64,000 nucleotides of DNA from Actinomycetospora succinea (GTDB taxonomy: Bacteria; Actinomycetota; Actinomycetes; Mycobacteriales; Pseudonocardiaceae): contig NZ_SNYO01000015.1 of the NCBI RefSeq assembly GCF_004363095.1, positions 1-64,000 on the forward strand, written 5' to 3'. Shown here piece after piece: positions 38,044 to 46,983 of the stretch. The notes under the pieces were generated by a model, which was given only the letters and a program-made list of their open reading frames with translations, had not been told where the DNA came from and did no database searches. Position numbers and translations under genes: made by a program. Each line of letters starts with the position of its first letter. Within the stretch, counting starts at the first letter, position 1.

Positions 38044-40892
38044 GTCGGCACCTCCTGCCGGGTCACGGCGGCGACGCGCCGTCGGTCGAGCTCCGCGCCG
38101 AGGCTGCGCAGCACGTCGAGCACGAGCCCGACGACGATCAGGTAGACGCCGACGTCGAAGATCAGCGACGTCACGAACTTGACGTTCCCGAGCAGCGGCA
38201 CGTACCCCTCGACCACGGCGGTCTGCAGCACCTCGCCGCCGAGCAGCAGCGCCCCGACCCCGGTGCCGCCCGCGAGGAGCAGCCCGAGCCCGAGCAGCAG
38301 GCCGGCGTCCACCGGCACCGCCTCGCCGAGCTCGTAGCGCCCGCCGGCGACGTAGCGCACGACGAGCGACAGGCCGGCGACGAGCCCGCCCGCGAACCCG
38401 CCGCCGGGCGCGTTGTGCCCGGCGAACAGGAAGTAGAGGGAGACGACCATCATCGTCGGGAAGACGAGGCGGGTCACCACCTCGAGCAGCAGCACCCGGT
38501 CCTCGTCGCCGCGCCGTGCCGCCCTCAGCCAGCCGCCGGCCCGCGTGGTCGGGGTGACGACGGGCTGCGGCTCGCCGCGCGGCGGCGCGCCGGAGCGGCG
38601 GTGCAGGAACACGAGGCTCGCGACGCCCGTGGCGGCGGCGACGATCACCGAGAGCTCGCCCATGGTGTCCCAGGCGCGGATGTCGACCAGGGTCACGTTG
38701 ACGACGTTCGCCCCGGCGCCGAAGCCGTAGGCCTGGGCGGGGTAGGCCGCGGACACGGCGGGCGCGGACCGGGCGGCGAGGGCGACCGCGCCGAGCCCGG
38801 CCATCAGCAGGCCGACCGGCACGGCGACGATCAGGCGCCGGACACGGCGGCGCGGGGTGTCCCGGTCGGCGATGTCGCGCGGCAGCGTGCGCAGGACGAG
38901 CACGACGACCACCAGCGTCGCCGTCTCGACCAGGGCCTGGGTGAGCGCGACGTCGGGCGCGCCCGCGAGCGCGAAGATCAGCGCGGTCGCGTACCCGACG
39001 CCGCCGACGACGAGGACCGCCCCGAGGCGCCGGCGCACGCGGGTGGCGACGATCGCGCAGGCGGCGCCGATGACGGCCGCGAGCACCTGGAACGGCGAGT
39101 CCGCGAGCCGGTCGACCCGGACCTCGCCGAGCTCGGGCCCGACCAGCAGCACCAGGCCCGGGCCGATCACGAGGACCGCGAAGACCGTCGAGAGGATCCA
39201 GGGCAGCGACCCGCGCTGGGTGAGCGCGGTGACGCGCAGCGAGGTGTTCTCCAGGGCGTGGACGACGCCGCGCCACGTGATCTCCGCGCGGACCCCGGCC
39301 AGCGGGTGGCGGGCGGTCAGGCGCGCGCTGACCCGCGGCAGGCCGACCACGAAGCCGAGGGTCACGGCGAGCACCGAGAGGCCCAGCGCGACCCCGACCG
39401 ACGGGATCACCGCGAGCTCGAGCAGCGCCGGGTAGGTGACGGGCAGCGTGTCGGCGTAGGGCAGGAGCAGCGGGGCGAGGGCCGAGACGCCGACGCCCGC
39501 GGCGAGCCCGGCGACGCCGAGCACGATCGGCGCGGTGGCGAAGAGCGCGCCCGGCGCCTGCCAGCGCACCTCCTCGACCCCCGGCTTGCGCCAGAACGCG
39601 CCCCAGACGAACCGCGTGCTGTAGCCGACGGTGAGCACCGACCCGAGCACGACGAGCGCGAGCAGCGGCACCGCCGCCGGCCCGTAGGCGTCGTGCAGGA
39701 ACGCCTCGAAGGCGCCCTCCTTGGTGACGAACCCGAGCAGCGGCGGGAGCCCGGCCATCGACGCGGCGCCGAGGATGCCGGCGGTGGCCAGCACGGGCGC
39801 GCGGCGTCCCAGGCCGGAGAGCTCGCGCAGGTCACGGGTGCCGGCGCGGCGGTCGATGACGCCGACGACGAGGAACAGGCAGGCCTTGAACATCGCGTGG
39901 GCGACGACGAGGCCGAGCGCCGCGAGCGCCGCGTCCCGGGTGCCCGCCCCCGCGAGCAGGATCATGAACCCGAGCTGCGAGACGGTGCCGTGCGCGAGGA
40001 CCAGCTTGAGGTCGTGCTGGCGCAGCGCCTGGATGCCGCCGAGCAGCATGGTCGTCACCGCGAGCGTGGCGATCAGCGGACGCCAGGGCTCGACGTCGGC
40101 GAGCCCCGGGGCGAGGCGGAGCACGAGGTAGACGCCGGCCTTCACCATCGCCGCGGCGTGCAGGTAGGCGCTGACGGGCGTCGGCGCGGCCATCGCCGAG
40201 GGCAGCCAGAAGTGGAACGGGACGAGCGCGGACTTGGTGACGGCCCCGACGAGGACGCAGACGACGCCGGCGGTCAGGGCCGCGGGGGTGGCCGCCGGCC
40301 CGGCGAAGAAGGCGACGAGGTCGTCCAGGCGGGACGTGCCGGCGGCGTCGGCGAGGATCACCAGCCCGACGAGCATCGTCAGCCCGCCCGCCGCGGTGAC
40401 GACGAGCGCCTGCACCGCGGCCGCGCGGCTCGCCCGCTTCCCCGCGTCGTGGCCGACCAGCAGGAACGAGAAGACGGTCGTGAGCTCCCAGCACACGTAG
40501 AGCACGAACACGTCGTTCGACCAGACGAGCGCGAGCATCGCGCCGGCGAACGCGGTCAGGACGCCCGCGAACCGGCCGAGCCCGCGGGCCCCGGCCGAGA
40601 AGTATCGCGAGCAGTACAGGAGCACCAGCGCGCCGACCCCGGTGACCAGCAGCGACACCGTCGCCGCGAGGGAGTCCAGGCGCATCGCGATGTCGATCCC
40701 GAGGGCCGGGATCCAGGGCACGTCCTCCTCGACCGGCTGCCCGGCGACGACGGCGGGGAGCTGCGCGAGGATCCACGCGAACGCCGCGGCGGGGACGAGC
40801 GCGAGGACGAGGAACGCCCGTCGGTCGAGCGCCCGGACGAGTGCGGGCGCGGCCAGCGCCGCCACCGCGTGCGCCACCACCAGCACCAGCAC
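38040..40892 (-). CDS. mnhA: Mrp antiporter subunit A (A/B fusion)
   Basis: A 950-residue fused subunit from the GTG at 40892; in-frame codons further upstream are poor. The N-terminal 500 residues are NuoL-like ('LYVCWELTTVFSFLLVGHDA', 'LVPFHFWLPSAMAAPTPVSA', 'HAMFKACLFLVVGVIDRRAG'). The middle carries the MrpA C-terminal/DUF4040 helices ('GAPDVALTQALVETATLVVV'), and the last 150 residues are MnhB-like ('FAGHNAPGGGFAGGLVAGL'). The fusion explains why no separate mnhB is present. A 116-base gap separates it from menD. Confidence 0.93.
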   Translation of the reverse strand: MLVLVVAHAVAALAAPALVRALDRRAFLVLALVPAAAFAWILAQLPAVVAGQPVEEDVPWIPALGIDIAMRLDSLAATVSLLVTGVGALVLLYCSRYFSAGARGLGRFAGVLTAFAGAMLALVWSNDVFVLYVCWELTTVFSFLLVGHDAGKRASRAAAVQALVVTAAGGLTMLVGLVILADAAGTSRLDDLVAFFAGPAATPAALTAGVVCVLVGAVTKSALVPFHFWLPSAMAAPTPVSAYLHAAAMVKAGVYLVLRLAPGLADVEPWRPLIATLAVTTMLLGGIQALRQHDLKLVLAHGTVSQLGFMILLAGAGTRDAALAALGLVVAHAMFKACLFLVVGVIDRRAGTRDLRELSGLGRRAPVLATAGILGAASMAGLPPLLGFVTKEGAFEAFLHDAYGPAAVPLLALVVLGSVLTVGYSTRFVWGAFWRKPGVEEVRWQAPGALFATAPIVLGVAGLAAGVGVSALAPLLLPYADTLPVTYPALLELAVIPSVGVALGLSVLAVTLGFVVGLPRVSARLTARHPLAGVRAEITWRGVVHALENTSLRVTALTQRGSLPWILSTVFAVLVIGPGLVLLVGPELGEVRVDRLADSPFQVLAAVIGAACAIVATRVRRRLGAVLVVGGVGYATALIFALAGAPDVALTQALVETATLVVVVLVLRTLPRDIADRDTPRRRVRRLIVAVPVGLLMAGLGAVALAARSAPAVSAAYPAQAYGFGAGANVVNVTLVDIRAWDTMGELSVIVAAATGVASLVFLHRRSGAPPRGEPQPVVTPTTRAGGWLRAARRGDEDRVLLLEVVTRLVFPTMMVVSLYFLFAGHNAPGGGFAGGLVAGLSLVVRYVAGGRYELGEAVPVDAGLLLGLGLLLAGGTGVGALLLGGEVLQTAVVEGYVPLLGNVKFVTSLIFDVGVYLIVVGLVLDVLRSLGAELDRRRVAAVTRQEVPT

Positions 40893-41008
40893 GCCTGCCG
40901 CACTCCGTTCGTCGTTCCGCTCGGGGCGGCGCCATCTTTCCTGATCCCCCGTGGTGACCGCGTGCGGGAACGACAGCGTCACCCTCCGGGTTCACCCGGG
41001 GCTCACAG

Positions 41009-42742
41009 CTACTCCGCGCTGCTGAGCGCCTCGCGGACGGCCGCCGCGCTCTGCTCCCCCGCCGCGCGCCGGGTCGTCCGGTCGATCGTCACCTCGACCA
41101 CGCGGGTGCCCGGCCGGCCGGTGGGCGCGAGCGCGTCGGACAGCTCGGCGGGCGTGGCGCGACGGTGGAGCACGTGGTGGGCGGCGCAGAGCGAGGCGAG
41201 GTCGGTGCCGTGCGGGGTGCCGAAGACCCGCTCGAACGCCGCCGCATAGCGCGGGGCGCCCTGCTCGAGGGTGGTGAAGATCCCGCCGCCGTCGTCGTTG
41301 GCGACGACGATCGTCAGCTCGCCGCGCGGCTCGTCCGGCCCGACGAGCAGGCCGTTGGTGTCGTGGAGGAACGTCAGGTCGCCGAGCAGCGCGTAGGTCG
41401 GCCCGCGGTGCCCGAGCGAGACGCCGACCGCCAGCGAGACGGCACCGTCGATGCCGGAGACGCCGCGCGCCGAGTGGACGGTGACGTCGCCGCGCGGGGT
41501 GGCGGCGAGCGCGACGTCGCGGATCGGGGCGGACGAGCCGACGACGAGGTGCGCCCCGGACGGGAGCGCCGCGACGGTGGCGGCGGCCAGCGCCGGGCCG
41601 TCCTCGGCGTCGTCGGTCCGGATCACCGAGGCGGCGCGGTCGGACGCCTCGGCCCAGGCGCGGGCGAAGTGCAGGTCGGGCTTCCAGTCGTCCGGGTCGG
41701 GCAGCGCGCCGACGGCGGAGACGGCGCCGGCGACGTCGGTCCAGCCCGGCCGGGGCCGCCCGCTCGGGGCGACCGCGGGCACCGCGAGCACCTCGATGCC
41801 CGGGTCGGCGAGCAGGCGGGACACCGAGCGGTGCAGGGTCGGGCGGCCCAGGACGACGACCTGCTCGGGGCGCAGGTCGTCGCGCAGCCCGTCGAGCGCG
41901 GCCGGCAGCACCCAGGTACCGGCGTGCAGCATGCGGCCGCCGAGGGCGTCCGACCACAGCGGCGACGTGGGCTCGGCGAGCACCGGCACGCCCTCGGGCA
42001 GCCGGGTCCCGGCGGGCACCGCGGCGCCGCCGTAGCCGGCGACGACGAGCGTGCGGGCGCCGGCGCGCAGCGGCAGCGGGGCGAGCACGGACGTCGGCGG
42101 CGCGGCGATCGTGCGGGTCCACGGGGCGGCGTCGACGCGGCCCGCAAGCGCCGGGTCGGGCTCGCCGGGGGCGTCGTCGGCGGGGTCGAGCAGGGGCTCG
42201 CGCAGCGGGACGTTGAGCTGCACCGGCCCCGGGTCGCCGCCGCTCGTGCCGGCGGCGCGGTCGAGGGCGCGTGCCACGACGGCCCGCCAGGTGCGGGCGG
42301 CGCCGGCGCGGTCCTCGGCGAGCGGCATGACGATCGACGCCCGCGCCGCCTCGCCGAACAGGCCCGCCTGGTCGATGGTCTGGTTCGCCCCGCTGTCGAC
42401 GAGCTCGACGGGCCGGTCGGCGCTGACCACGAGGAGGCCCACCCCGGCGCGGCTCGCCTCCAGGACGGCGGGGTGCAGGTTGGCGACGGCCGTCCCGGAG
42501 GTCACCACGACGGGCACGACCCGCCCGGTGGTGGCGCCGAGGCCGACCGCCAGGAAGCCCGCGCCACGCTCGTCGATGCGGACGTGCAGGCGCAGGCGGC
42601 CGTCGCGGTCGGCCGCCTCGAGGGCGACGAGCAGCGGGGCGTTGCGCGAGCCGGGGCACGCGACCGCGTCGGTCACCCCGGCCCGCACCCACTCGTCGAC
42701 GACGACGTGGGCCTGCGCGGTCGAGGGGAACACGCACTCCAC
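41009..42742 (-). CDS. menD: SEPHCHC synthase (MenD)
   Basis: A 577-residue thiamine diphosphate enzyme. It joins 2-oxoglutarate to isochorismate, the first committed step of menaquinone synthesis. 'ACPGSRNAPLLVALEA' and 'DERGAGFLAVGLGATTGR' form the pyrimidine domain, and 'VDSGANQTIDQAGLFG' is the MenD signature. The ThDP/Mg site is 'ALLGDLTFLHDTNGLL' with 'VANDDGGGIF'. Start is given as GTG 42742; GTG 42733 is equally possible. It lies upstream of the mnh operon on the same strand and is divergent from the efflux cassette. Confidence 0.94.
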   Translation of the reverse strand: MECVFPSTAQAHVVVDEWVRAGVTDAVACPGSRNAPLLVALEAADRDGRLRLHVRIDERGAGFLAVGLGATTGRVVPVVVTSGTAVANLHPAVLEASRAGVGLLVVSADRPVELVDSGANQTIDQAGLFGEAARASIVMPLAEDRAGAARTWRAVVARALDRAAGTSGGDPGPVQLNVPLREPLLDPADDAPGEPDPALAGRVDAAPWTRTIAAPPTSVLAPLPLRAGARTLVVAGYGGAAVPAGTRLPEGVPVLAEPTSPLWSDALGGRMLHAGTWVLPAALDGLRDDLRPEQVVVLGRPTLHRSVSRLLADPGIEVLAVPAVAPSGRPRPGWTDVAGAVSAVGALPDPDDWKPDLHFARAWAEASDRAASVIRTDDAEDGPALAAATVAALPSGAHLVVGSSAPIRDVALAATPRGDVTVHSARGVSGIDGAVSLAVGVSLGHRGPTYALLGDLTFLHDTNGLLVGPDEPRGELTIVVANDDGGGIFTTLEQGAPRYAAAFERVFGTPHGTDLASLCAAHHVLHRRATPAELSDALAPTGRPGTRVVEVTIDRTTRRAAGEQSAAAVREALSSAE

Positions 42743-42826
42743 GGTAGGGGCGTGCGGGCCCGCGCACCCGCCGGTGGGGGGTGATCCCGGCCCCTGATCG
42801 GCCGCGGCGTCGCTCGCCGCGGCGGA

Positions 42827-42867
42827 GTTCGTCCGGGACGAACCGGTCACGAACGCCCAGAGTGACC
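42827..42867. repeat. Two adjacent hairpins in the menD upstream region
   Basis: A perfect 8-bp stem with a one-base loop (42827-42843) is followed at once by GGTCAC...GTGACC (42845-42867). Read on the minus strand this gives a peptide 'SSRTNSAAASDAA' that recalls the nuoG insert, so it may be a decayed copy of that repeat. The 264-base gap 42743-43006 also holds the start signals of the divergent genes. Confidence 0.45.
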
Positions 42868-42953
42868 TTCCCAGGGCCGATCGGGTCGCAATTTCTACCG
42901 CGGCGATTGCTCCACTCGTCGGCAGGTGATGCTCCGTGAGACACGTTCCCCCG

Positions 42954-42982
42954 TTGGTGTCATGCTGCGCGATAGTTGTATG
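42954..42982 (+). promoter_or_regulatory. Candidate promoter of the efflux cassette
   Basis: TTGGTG (42954-42959) and TGTATG (42977-42982) stand 17 bases apart, about 25 bases before the likely GTG start. The stretch GTTGGT...ACCAAC (42953-42990) also forms an inverted repeat spanning the promoter, which could be an operator. No regulator gene is adjacent. Weak evidence, by eye only. Confidence 0.3.
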
Positions 42983-43006
42983 TACCAACCAGCAGAGGGG
43001 GCTCGG

Positions 43007-44419
43007 GTGGCGGTCAGCACCTCGGGGTCGCGGGGACGTCGACGGGTCGGCGTGCTGGGTCTCACCGTCGTCGCCGCGGGCGCCGTCGTCGCCGGCTGCG
43101 GGGCCATGGGACCGGCCGTCCCGCGCACCGCGCCGGTCGCACGGGCGTCGGTGAGCACGTCGGTGTCGGCCGTCGGGTCGGTGTCCTCGGGCCAGGTCAA
43201 CGTCGGCTTCCGCCAGGGCGGGCAGCTGACGTCGGTGAAGGTGGACGTCGGCGACCGCGTCACGCGCGGCCAGGTCCTCGCCACGATCGACGACGACGCC
43301 GCGCGCCAGGCGCTGCGCCGGGCCCGGGCCCAGCTCGAGGGCCAGCAGGCGAGCCTGGAGCAGGCGGAGGACTCGACGTCGGTCGGCGGCGCGCAGGCGG
43401 CCCTGGACCAGGCGCAGCGCATCCTCGACGCCACCGAGCGTGTGGCGGCGGGTGGGGGCTCGGGAGCCGCGCCGGCGGGTGCGTCGGGCGGAGCCGGCGC
43501 GTCCGGGGCCGCCGGGGCGCAGGCGGCGGGCGCGTCGACGCCGGGGGCCGGGGGGTCGTCGGGAGGGTCCTCGGCCGCCGGCGAGCTCCAGGTCGAGCAG
43601 GCCCGCCAGGGCGTCGTGCAGGCCCAGAACAACCTGGACGCCGCGGAGGCCCAGCGCCCGCACACCCTCGACGCCGCGCGCGCCGCGGTCGACGGCGCCC
43701 GCGCCGGGGTGAACACCGCCCGCTCGGACCTCGAGGCCACCACGCTGAAGGCGCCGACCGACGGCGTCGTCACCGCCCTGAACGGCGTGGTCGGCGAGTA
43801 CGTCGGCCCGAGCTCCGGCACGACGGCGCAGGCCCCCGGCGGCGGCGCCGCCATCCCGGGCGCGCCGGCGGCGAGCTCGTCGGCGGGCGCCGGCGGCGCG
43901 GCGGGAGCGGCGGGCGCCGCGGCCGGCGCGTCGCCGACCCGTCCCGGCGGCGCCCAGTTCGCCGTCCTGGACGACGCCTCCGCGCTGCAGGTCGTCGTGC
44001 CGTTCCAGGAGGCGGACGCGGCCGCGATCGCGGTGGGCCAGCGCGTCGACGTCAGCGTGGACGCGCTCCCGGAGGCGACGCTCGCGGGCACGGTCCAGGC
44101 GGTCGCGCCGTCGGGGGCGGCGATCGCGAACGTCGTGAACTACTACGTCACGGTGGCGCTGACCAGCCCCGACCCGCGCCTGCGCGAGGGCCAGACGGCC
44201 CGCGCGTCGGTGGTGACCGGGCAGGTCGACAACTCGCTGACCGTCCCCAACAGCGCGGTGCGACGGCAGGGCGGCGCCACCTCGGTGGTCGTCGTCGAAC
44301 CGGGCGGGCGCCAGCAGCCGACCCGCTTCACCGCCGGGCTCGTCGGCACCGACAGCACCCAGGTCCTCGGCGGGCTGCAGCAGGGCCAGCAGGTGCTCGT
44401 CACCGGAGGTGCGCGATGA
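43007..44419 (+). CDS. Lipoprotein HlyD/RND-type efflux adaptor
   Basis: About 470 residues from the GTG at 43007 (AGAGGGG upstream); in-frame ATGs lie at 42926 and 42980. A lipobox 'VVAGC' puts the lipidated Cys at residue 31. The barrel-sandwich halves flank a coiled-coil hairpin ('ALRRARAQLEGQQASLEQAE' and 'ARAAVDGARAGVNTARSDLE'). The hairpin is interrupted by a Gly/Ala/Ser linker (about 145-200); a second such linker (about 270-310) follows 'TALNGVVGEYVGP'. The beta-barrel and MP domains end with 'VLGGLQQGQQVLVTGGAR'. It overlaps the second adaptor (ATGA) and probably serves the MFS pump downstream. Confidence 0.82.
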   Translation: MAVSTSGSRGRRRVGVLGLTVVAAGAVVAGCGAMGPAVPRTAPVARASVSTSVSAVGSVSSGQVNVGFRQGGQLTSVKVDVGDRVTRGQVLATIDDDAARQALRRARAQLEGQQASLEQAEDSTSVGGAQAALDQAQRILDATERVAAGGGSGAAPAGASGGAGASGAAGAQAAGASTPGAGGSSGGSSAAGELQVEQARQGVVQAQNNLDAAEAQRPHTLDAARAAVDGARAGVNTARSDLEATTLKAPTDGVVTALNGVVGEYVGPSSGTTAQAPGGGAAIPGAPAASSSAGAGGAAGAAGAAAGASPTRPGGAQFAVLDDASALQVVVPFQEADAAAIAVGQRVDVSVDALPEATLAGTVQAVAPSGAAIANVVNYYVTVALTSPDPRLREGQTARASVVTGQVDNSLTVPNSAVRRQGGATSVVVVEPGGRQQPTRFTAGLVGTDSTQVLGGLQQGQQVLVTGGAR

Positions 44420-45159
44420 CCGACGAACCGACCACCGGGCCGGTCGCGACGGCGGAGGCGACGGGCGAGGAGCCGGCGGCCCCGTCCGGGCGCCGGCCAC
44501 TCAAGCGCTCGACGCGGATCGCGCTGATCGTGATCGCGGCCGTCGCGGTGATCGCCGCGATCGCGTTCGCGGTGAACTACTTCGTGGTCTCGAGCCGCTA
44601 CGTCTCCACCGACAACGCGCAGATCGACGGCACCCAGATCCCGATCGTCGCGCCCGCGAGCGGGACCCTCACCGACTGGACGGCGACGCAGGGGACGGTG
44701 CTGCGCCGCGACGAGGCCGTGGGCCGCGTGCAGCTGCAGGGCGCGTACGTCCAGCCGCAGCTGACGATCCGCGCGCCCGCCGCGGGGACGGTGGCCGCCG
44801 ACGACACGACCGAGGGCGCGTTCGTCACGGCGGGAACGCAGCTCGCCGTCGCCTACGACCTGTCCGACCTCACCGTCACCGCGCGCGTGGACGAGACCGA
44901 CATCGACGCGGTGCGCGTGGGCGCGCCGGTGGACATCGCGGTCGACGCCTACCCCGGCGTGGCCCTGACCGGCTCGGTGCGCGAGATCCAGGGCGGCGCC
45001 GCGGGCGTCTTCTCGCCGCTGCCGCAGTCGAACAGCTCGGGGAACTTCCAGAAGGTCACCCAGGTGATCCCCGTGAAGATCACGATCGACGACCCGCGCG
45101 GTCTCGAGCTCATTCCGGGCATGAACGTCACGGCGGACATCCAGAAGGAGGAGCGGTGA
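44416..45159 (+). CDS. Membrane-anchored HlyD-type adaptor
   Basis: A 247-residue EmrA-like protein. A cytoplasmic N-terminus of about 30 residues is followed by one helix ('RIALIVIAAVAVIAAIAFAV') and then 'SRYVSTDNAQIDGTQIPIVA', the classic start of an MFS-linked adaptor. The two lipoyl halves are joined directly ('GTVLRRDEAVGRVQLQ' to 'RAPAAGTVAADD') with no coiled-coil hairpin. The barrel follows ('VDETDIDAVRVGAPVDIAVD'). It sits between a lipoprotein adaptor and a DHA2 pump, so the cassette encodes two unlike adaptors. Confidence 0.83.
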   Translation: MTDEPTTGPVATAEATGEEPAAPSGRRPLKRSTRIALIVIAAVAVIAAIAFAVNYFVVSSRYVSTDNAQIDGTQIPIVAPASGTLTDWTATQGTVLRRDEAVGRVQLQGAYVQPQLTIRAPAAGTVAADDTTEGAFVTAGTQLAVAYDLSDLTVTARVDETDIDAVRVGAPVDIAVDAYPGVALTGSVREIQGGAAGVFSPLPQSNSSGNFQKVTQVIPVKITIDDPRGLELIPGMNVTADIQKEER

Positions 45160-45171
45160 CCGGAATGGGAC

Positions 45172-45196
45172 GGAACGCGCCATTCGTGACCGTTCC
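45172..45196. repeat. Degenerate copy of the nuoG palindrome
   Basis: GGAACG (45172-45177) and CGTTCC (45191-45196) bracket a core that matches the nuoG-strand sequence GAACGCGCC-GTTCGTTCCC at 15 of 19 bases. In one frame it reads 'NAPFV', as in NuoG. It lies in the 88-base gap before the MFS gene. Confidence 0.4.
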
Positions 45197-45247
45197 TCCG
45201 GGCGCGGAGATCGAGCCCGTGCCGCCATTCGCTGCGACACTCTAGAA

Positions 45248-46861
45248 ATGTCGACCGAGACGCCGGCCGAGCCGCGTACCGAGACGGTCGCAGCACCTCC
45301 CCAGCATGCGGCCCCGGCTCCGTCACGGTCCCCCGCACCGCCCGCCCCCGCGCCGGCGTCGTCGGGGCCGTGGGTCGTCTCGCTGATCGTCCTGGTCGTC
45401 GGGATGTTCATGTCGGTGCTGGACGTCAGCATCGTCAACGTGGCCATCCCGGCCATGCAGAAGGACTTCGGTGCCACCACCGAGGACATCCAGTGGGTGG
45501 CGACGTCCTACTCGCTGGCGCTGGGCGTGATCGTCCCGGCGAGCGCGTGGCTCGGCGAGAAGATCGGCCTCAACCGCGCCTACATCCTGTCGCTGGTCGG
45601 TTTCGCGGCCGGCTCCGCGCTGTGCGGGCTGGCGTGGGACCTGAACAGCATGATCGCTTTCCGGATCCTGCAGGCCATCCCGGGTGGTGTGATCCCGGTG
45701 GTCGCGCTCTCGATGGTGTACCGGATCGTGCCGCGGGAGCGGATCGGCGCGGCGATGGGCATGTACGGGCTCGGCATCATCGTCGCCCCGGCCGTCGGCC
45801 CCACCCTCGGCGGATACCTCGTGGAGTACGTCGACTGGCGGCTGATCTTCTTCATCAACGTCCCGATCGGCGTGGTCGGCGCGATCGCGGCGGTCGTGCT
45901 GCTGCCCGGGTTCAAGGGCGGGGTCGCGAAGCGCTTCGACCTGCCGGGCTTCCTGGCGATCGCCGCCGGGCTGTTCTCGCTGCTGCTGGCGCTCTCGGAG
46001 GGCGAGTCGTGGGGCTGGACGAGCTACCCGGTGCTCATCCTGCTGACGTTCGGCACCCTGTGCCTGGCGCTGTTCGTGGTGATCGAGCTCGAGGTCGACC
46101 ACCCGCTGCTCGACGTCCGGGTCTTCCGGTTCTGGCCGTTCACCAATTCGCTGCTGCTGATCGCGATCATCTCGATCGGCCTGTTCGGCGTGCTGTTCTA
46201 CATCCCGGTCTATCTCCAGCAGTTCCAGGGGATGGGCGCCTTCGACTCCGGCATCCTGCTGCTGCCGCAGGCGGCGGTGATGGCCGTGATGATGCCGCTG
46301 GCCGGGCGGATCTACGACAAGTTCGGCGCGCGGTGGCCCGCCGTGATCGGCCTGTCGGTGATGGCGATCGGCACCTGGATGCTGCGCGACGTCTCGATCG
46401 AGACGCCGCACACCCACCTGCAGTGGATCCTCGCCTTCCGCGCCGGCGGGATCGGCCTGGCGATGATGCCGATCATGACCAACGGCCTGTCCGCCGTCCC
46501 GCCCGCGAACACCAGCGGCGCGAGCGCCTTCAACAACCTCGTCCAGCGGACCTCGTCGGCGATGGGCCTGGCCGCGATGACCGCGCTGATGACCGGCCAG
46601 CAGGCCCAGGGCATGAGCGACATGGGCGCGCTGATGGGCGCCCAGCCGACGCCCACCACCGCCGGCGGCTCCACGACGACCTCCCCGCTCCTGCAGGAGT
46701 ACATGCTCGACCAGGCCGCCACGGGTCAGGTCTTCACCACGGCGTTCGACAACCTGATGCTGATCACGGCGGGCCTGAGCGCGGTCGCCGTGGTCCTGGC
46801 GCTGATGCTCGGCAAGAAGAAGCCCGCCGGCACGGGCGAGAAAGTCGTCGTCGAGGCGTGA
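45248..46861 (+). CDS. DHA2 family (EmrB/QacA) MFS efflux pump
   Basis: A 537-residue, 14-helix drug/proton antiporter. Motif D1-like 'LDVSIVNVAIPAMQKDFGAT' with the essential Asp in helix 1, 'VIVPASAWLGEKIGLNRAYI' (motif A), and 'YGLGIIVAPAVGPTLGGYLV' (motif C of exporters) are all present. The first 38 residues are a Pro/Ala-rich cytoplasmic tail. No Shine-Dalgarno sequence is visible before the ATG (CTCTAGAA-ATG). A palindrome follows directly after the stop. Substrate unknown. Confidence 0.92.
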   Translation: MSTETPAEPRTETVAAPPQHAAPAPSRSPAPPAPAPASSGPWVVSLIVLVVGMFMSVLDVSIVNVAIPAMQKDFGATTEDIQWVATSYSLALGVIVPASAWLGEKIGLNRAYILSLVGFAAGSALCGLAWDLNSMIAFRILQAIPGGVIPVVALSMVYRIVPRERIGAAMGMYGLGIIVAPAVGPTLGGYLVEYVDWRLIFFINVPIGVVGAIAAVVLLPGFKGGVAKRFDLPGFLAIAAGLFSLLLALSEGESWGWTSYPVLILLTFGTLCLALFVVIELEVDHPLLDVRVFRFWPFTNSLLLIAIISIGLFGVLFYIPVYLQQFQGMGAFDSGILLLPQAAVMAVMMPLAGRIYDKFGARWPAVIGLSVMAIGTWMLRDVSIETPHTHLQWILAFRAGGIGLAMMPIMTNGLSAVPPANTSGASAFNNLVQRTSSAMGLAAMTALMTGQQAQGMSDMGALMGAQPTPTTAGGSTTTSPLLQEYMLDQAATGQVFTTAFDNLMLITAGLSAVAVVLALMLGKKKPAGTGEKVVVEA

Positions 46862-46875
46862 AGGGCCTTCGGCCA

Positions 46876-46917
46876 CGTGAGTGATCTGGGTCGTCCTGAC
46901 AACCCGGATCACTCACG
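46876..46917. repeat. 42-bp palindrome after the MFS gene
   Basis: Two 20-base arms (46876-46895 and 46898-46917) pair at 18 positions around CT. The outer and inner blocks (CACGTGAGTG, starting at 46874, and TGGGTCGTC) are the same as in the palindrome at 13794-13839; only three bases between them differ. Both copies directly follow or overlap a transporter stop. It could work as a terminator. Confidence 0.7.
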
Positions 46918-46952
46918 GAGTGGTGCCGCTCGTCTGCTGGACACGGCAATGT

Positions 46953-46976
46953 CCTCTCGAAACGCTCGTCGAGAGG
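46953..46976 (+). promoter_or_regulatory. Hairpin sequestering the tail-tube gene RBS
   Basis: CCTCTCG (46953-46959) pairs perfectly with CGAGAGG (46970-46976) around a 10-base loop. GAGAGG, the only plausible Shine-Dalgarno for the ATG at 46984, is entirely within the right arm. Translation would then depend on opening this hairpin. Confidence 0.5.
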
Positions 46977-46983
46977 TTCCGCG

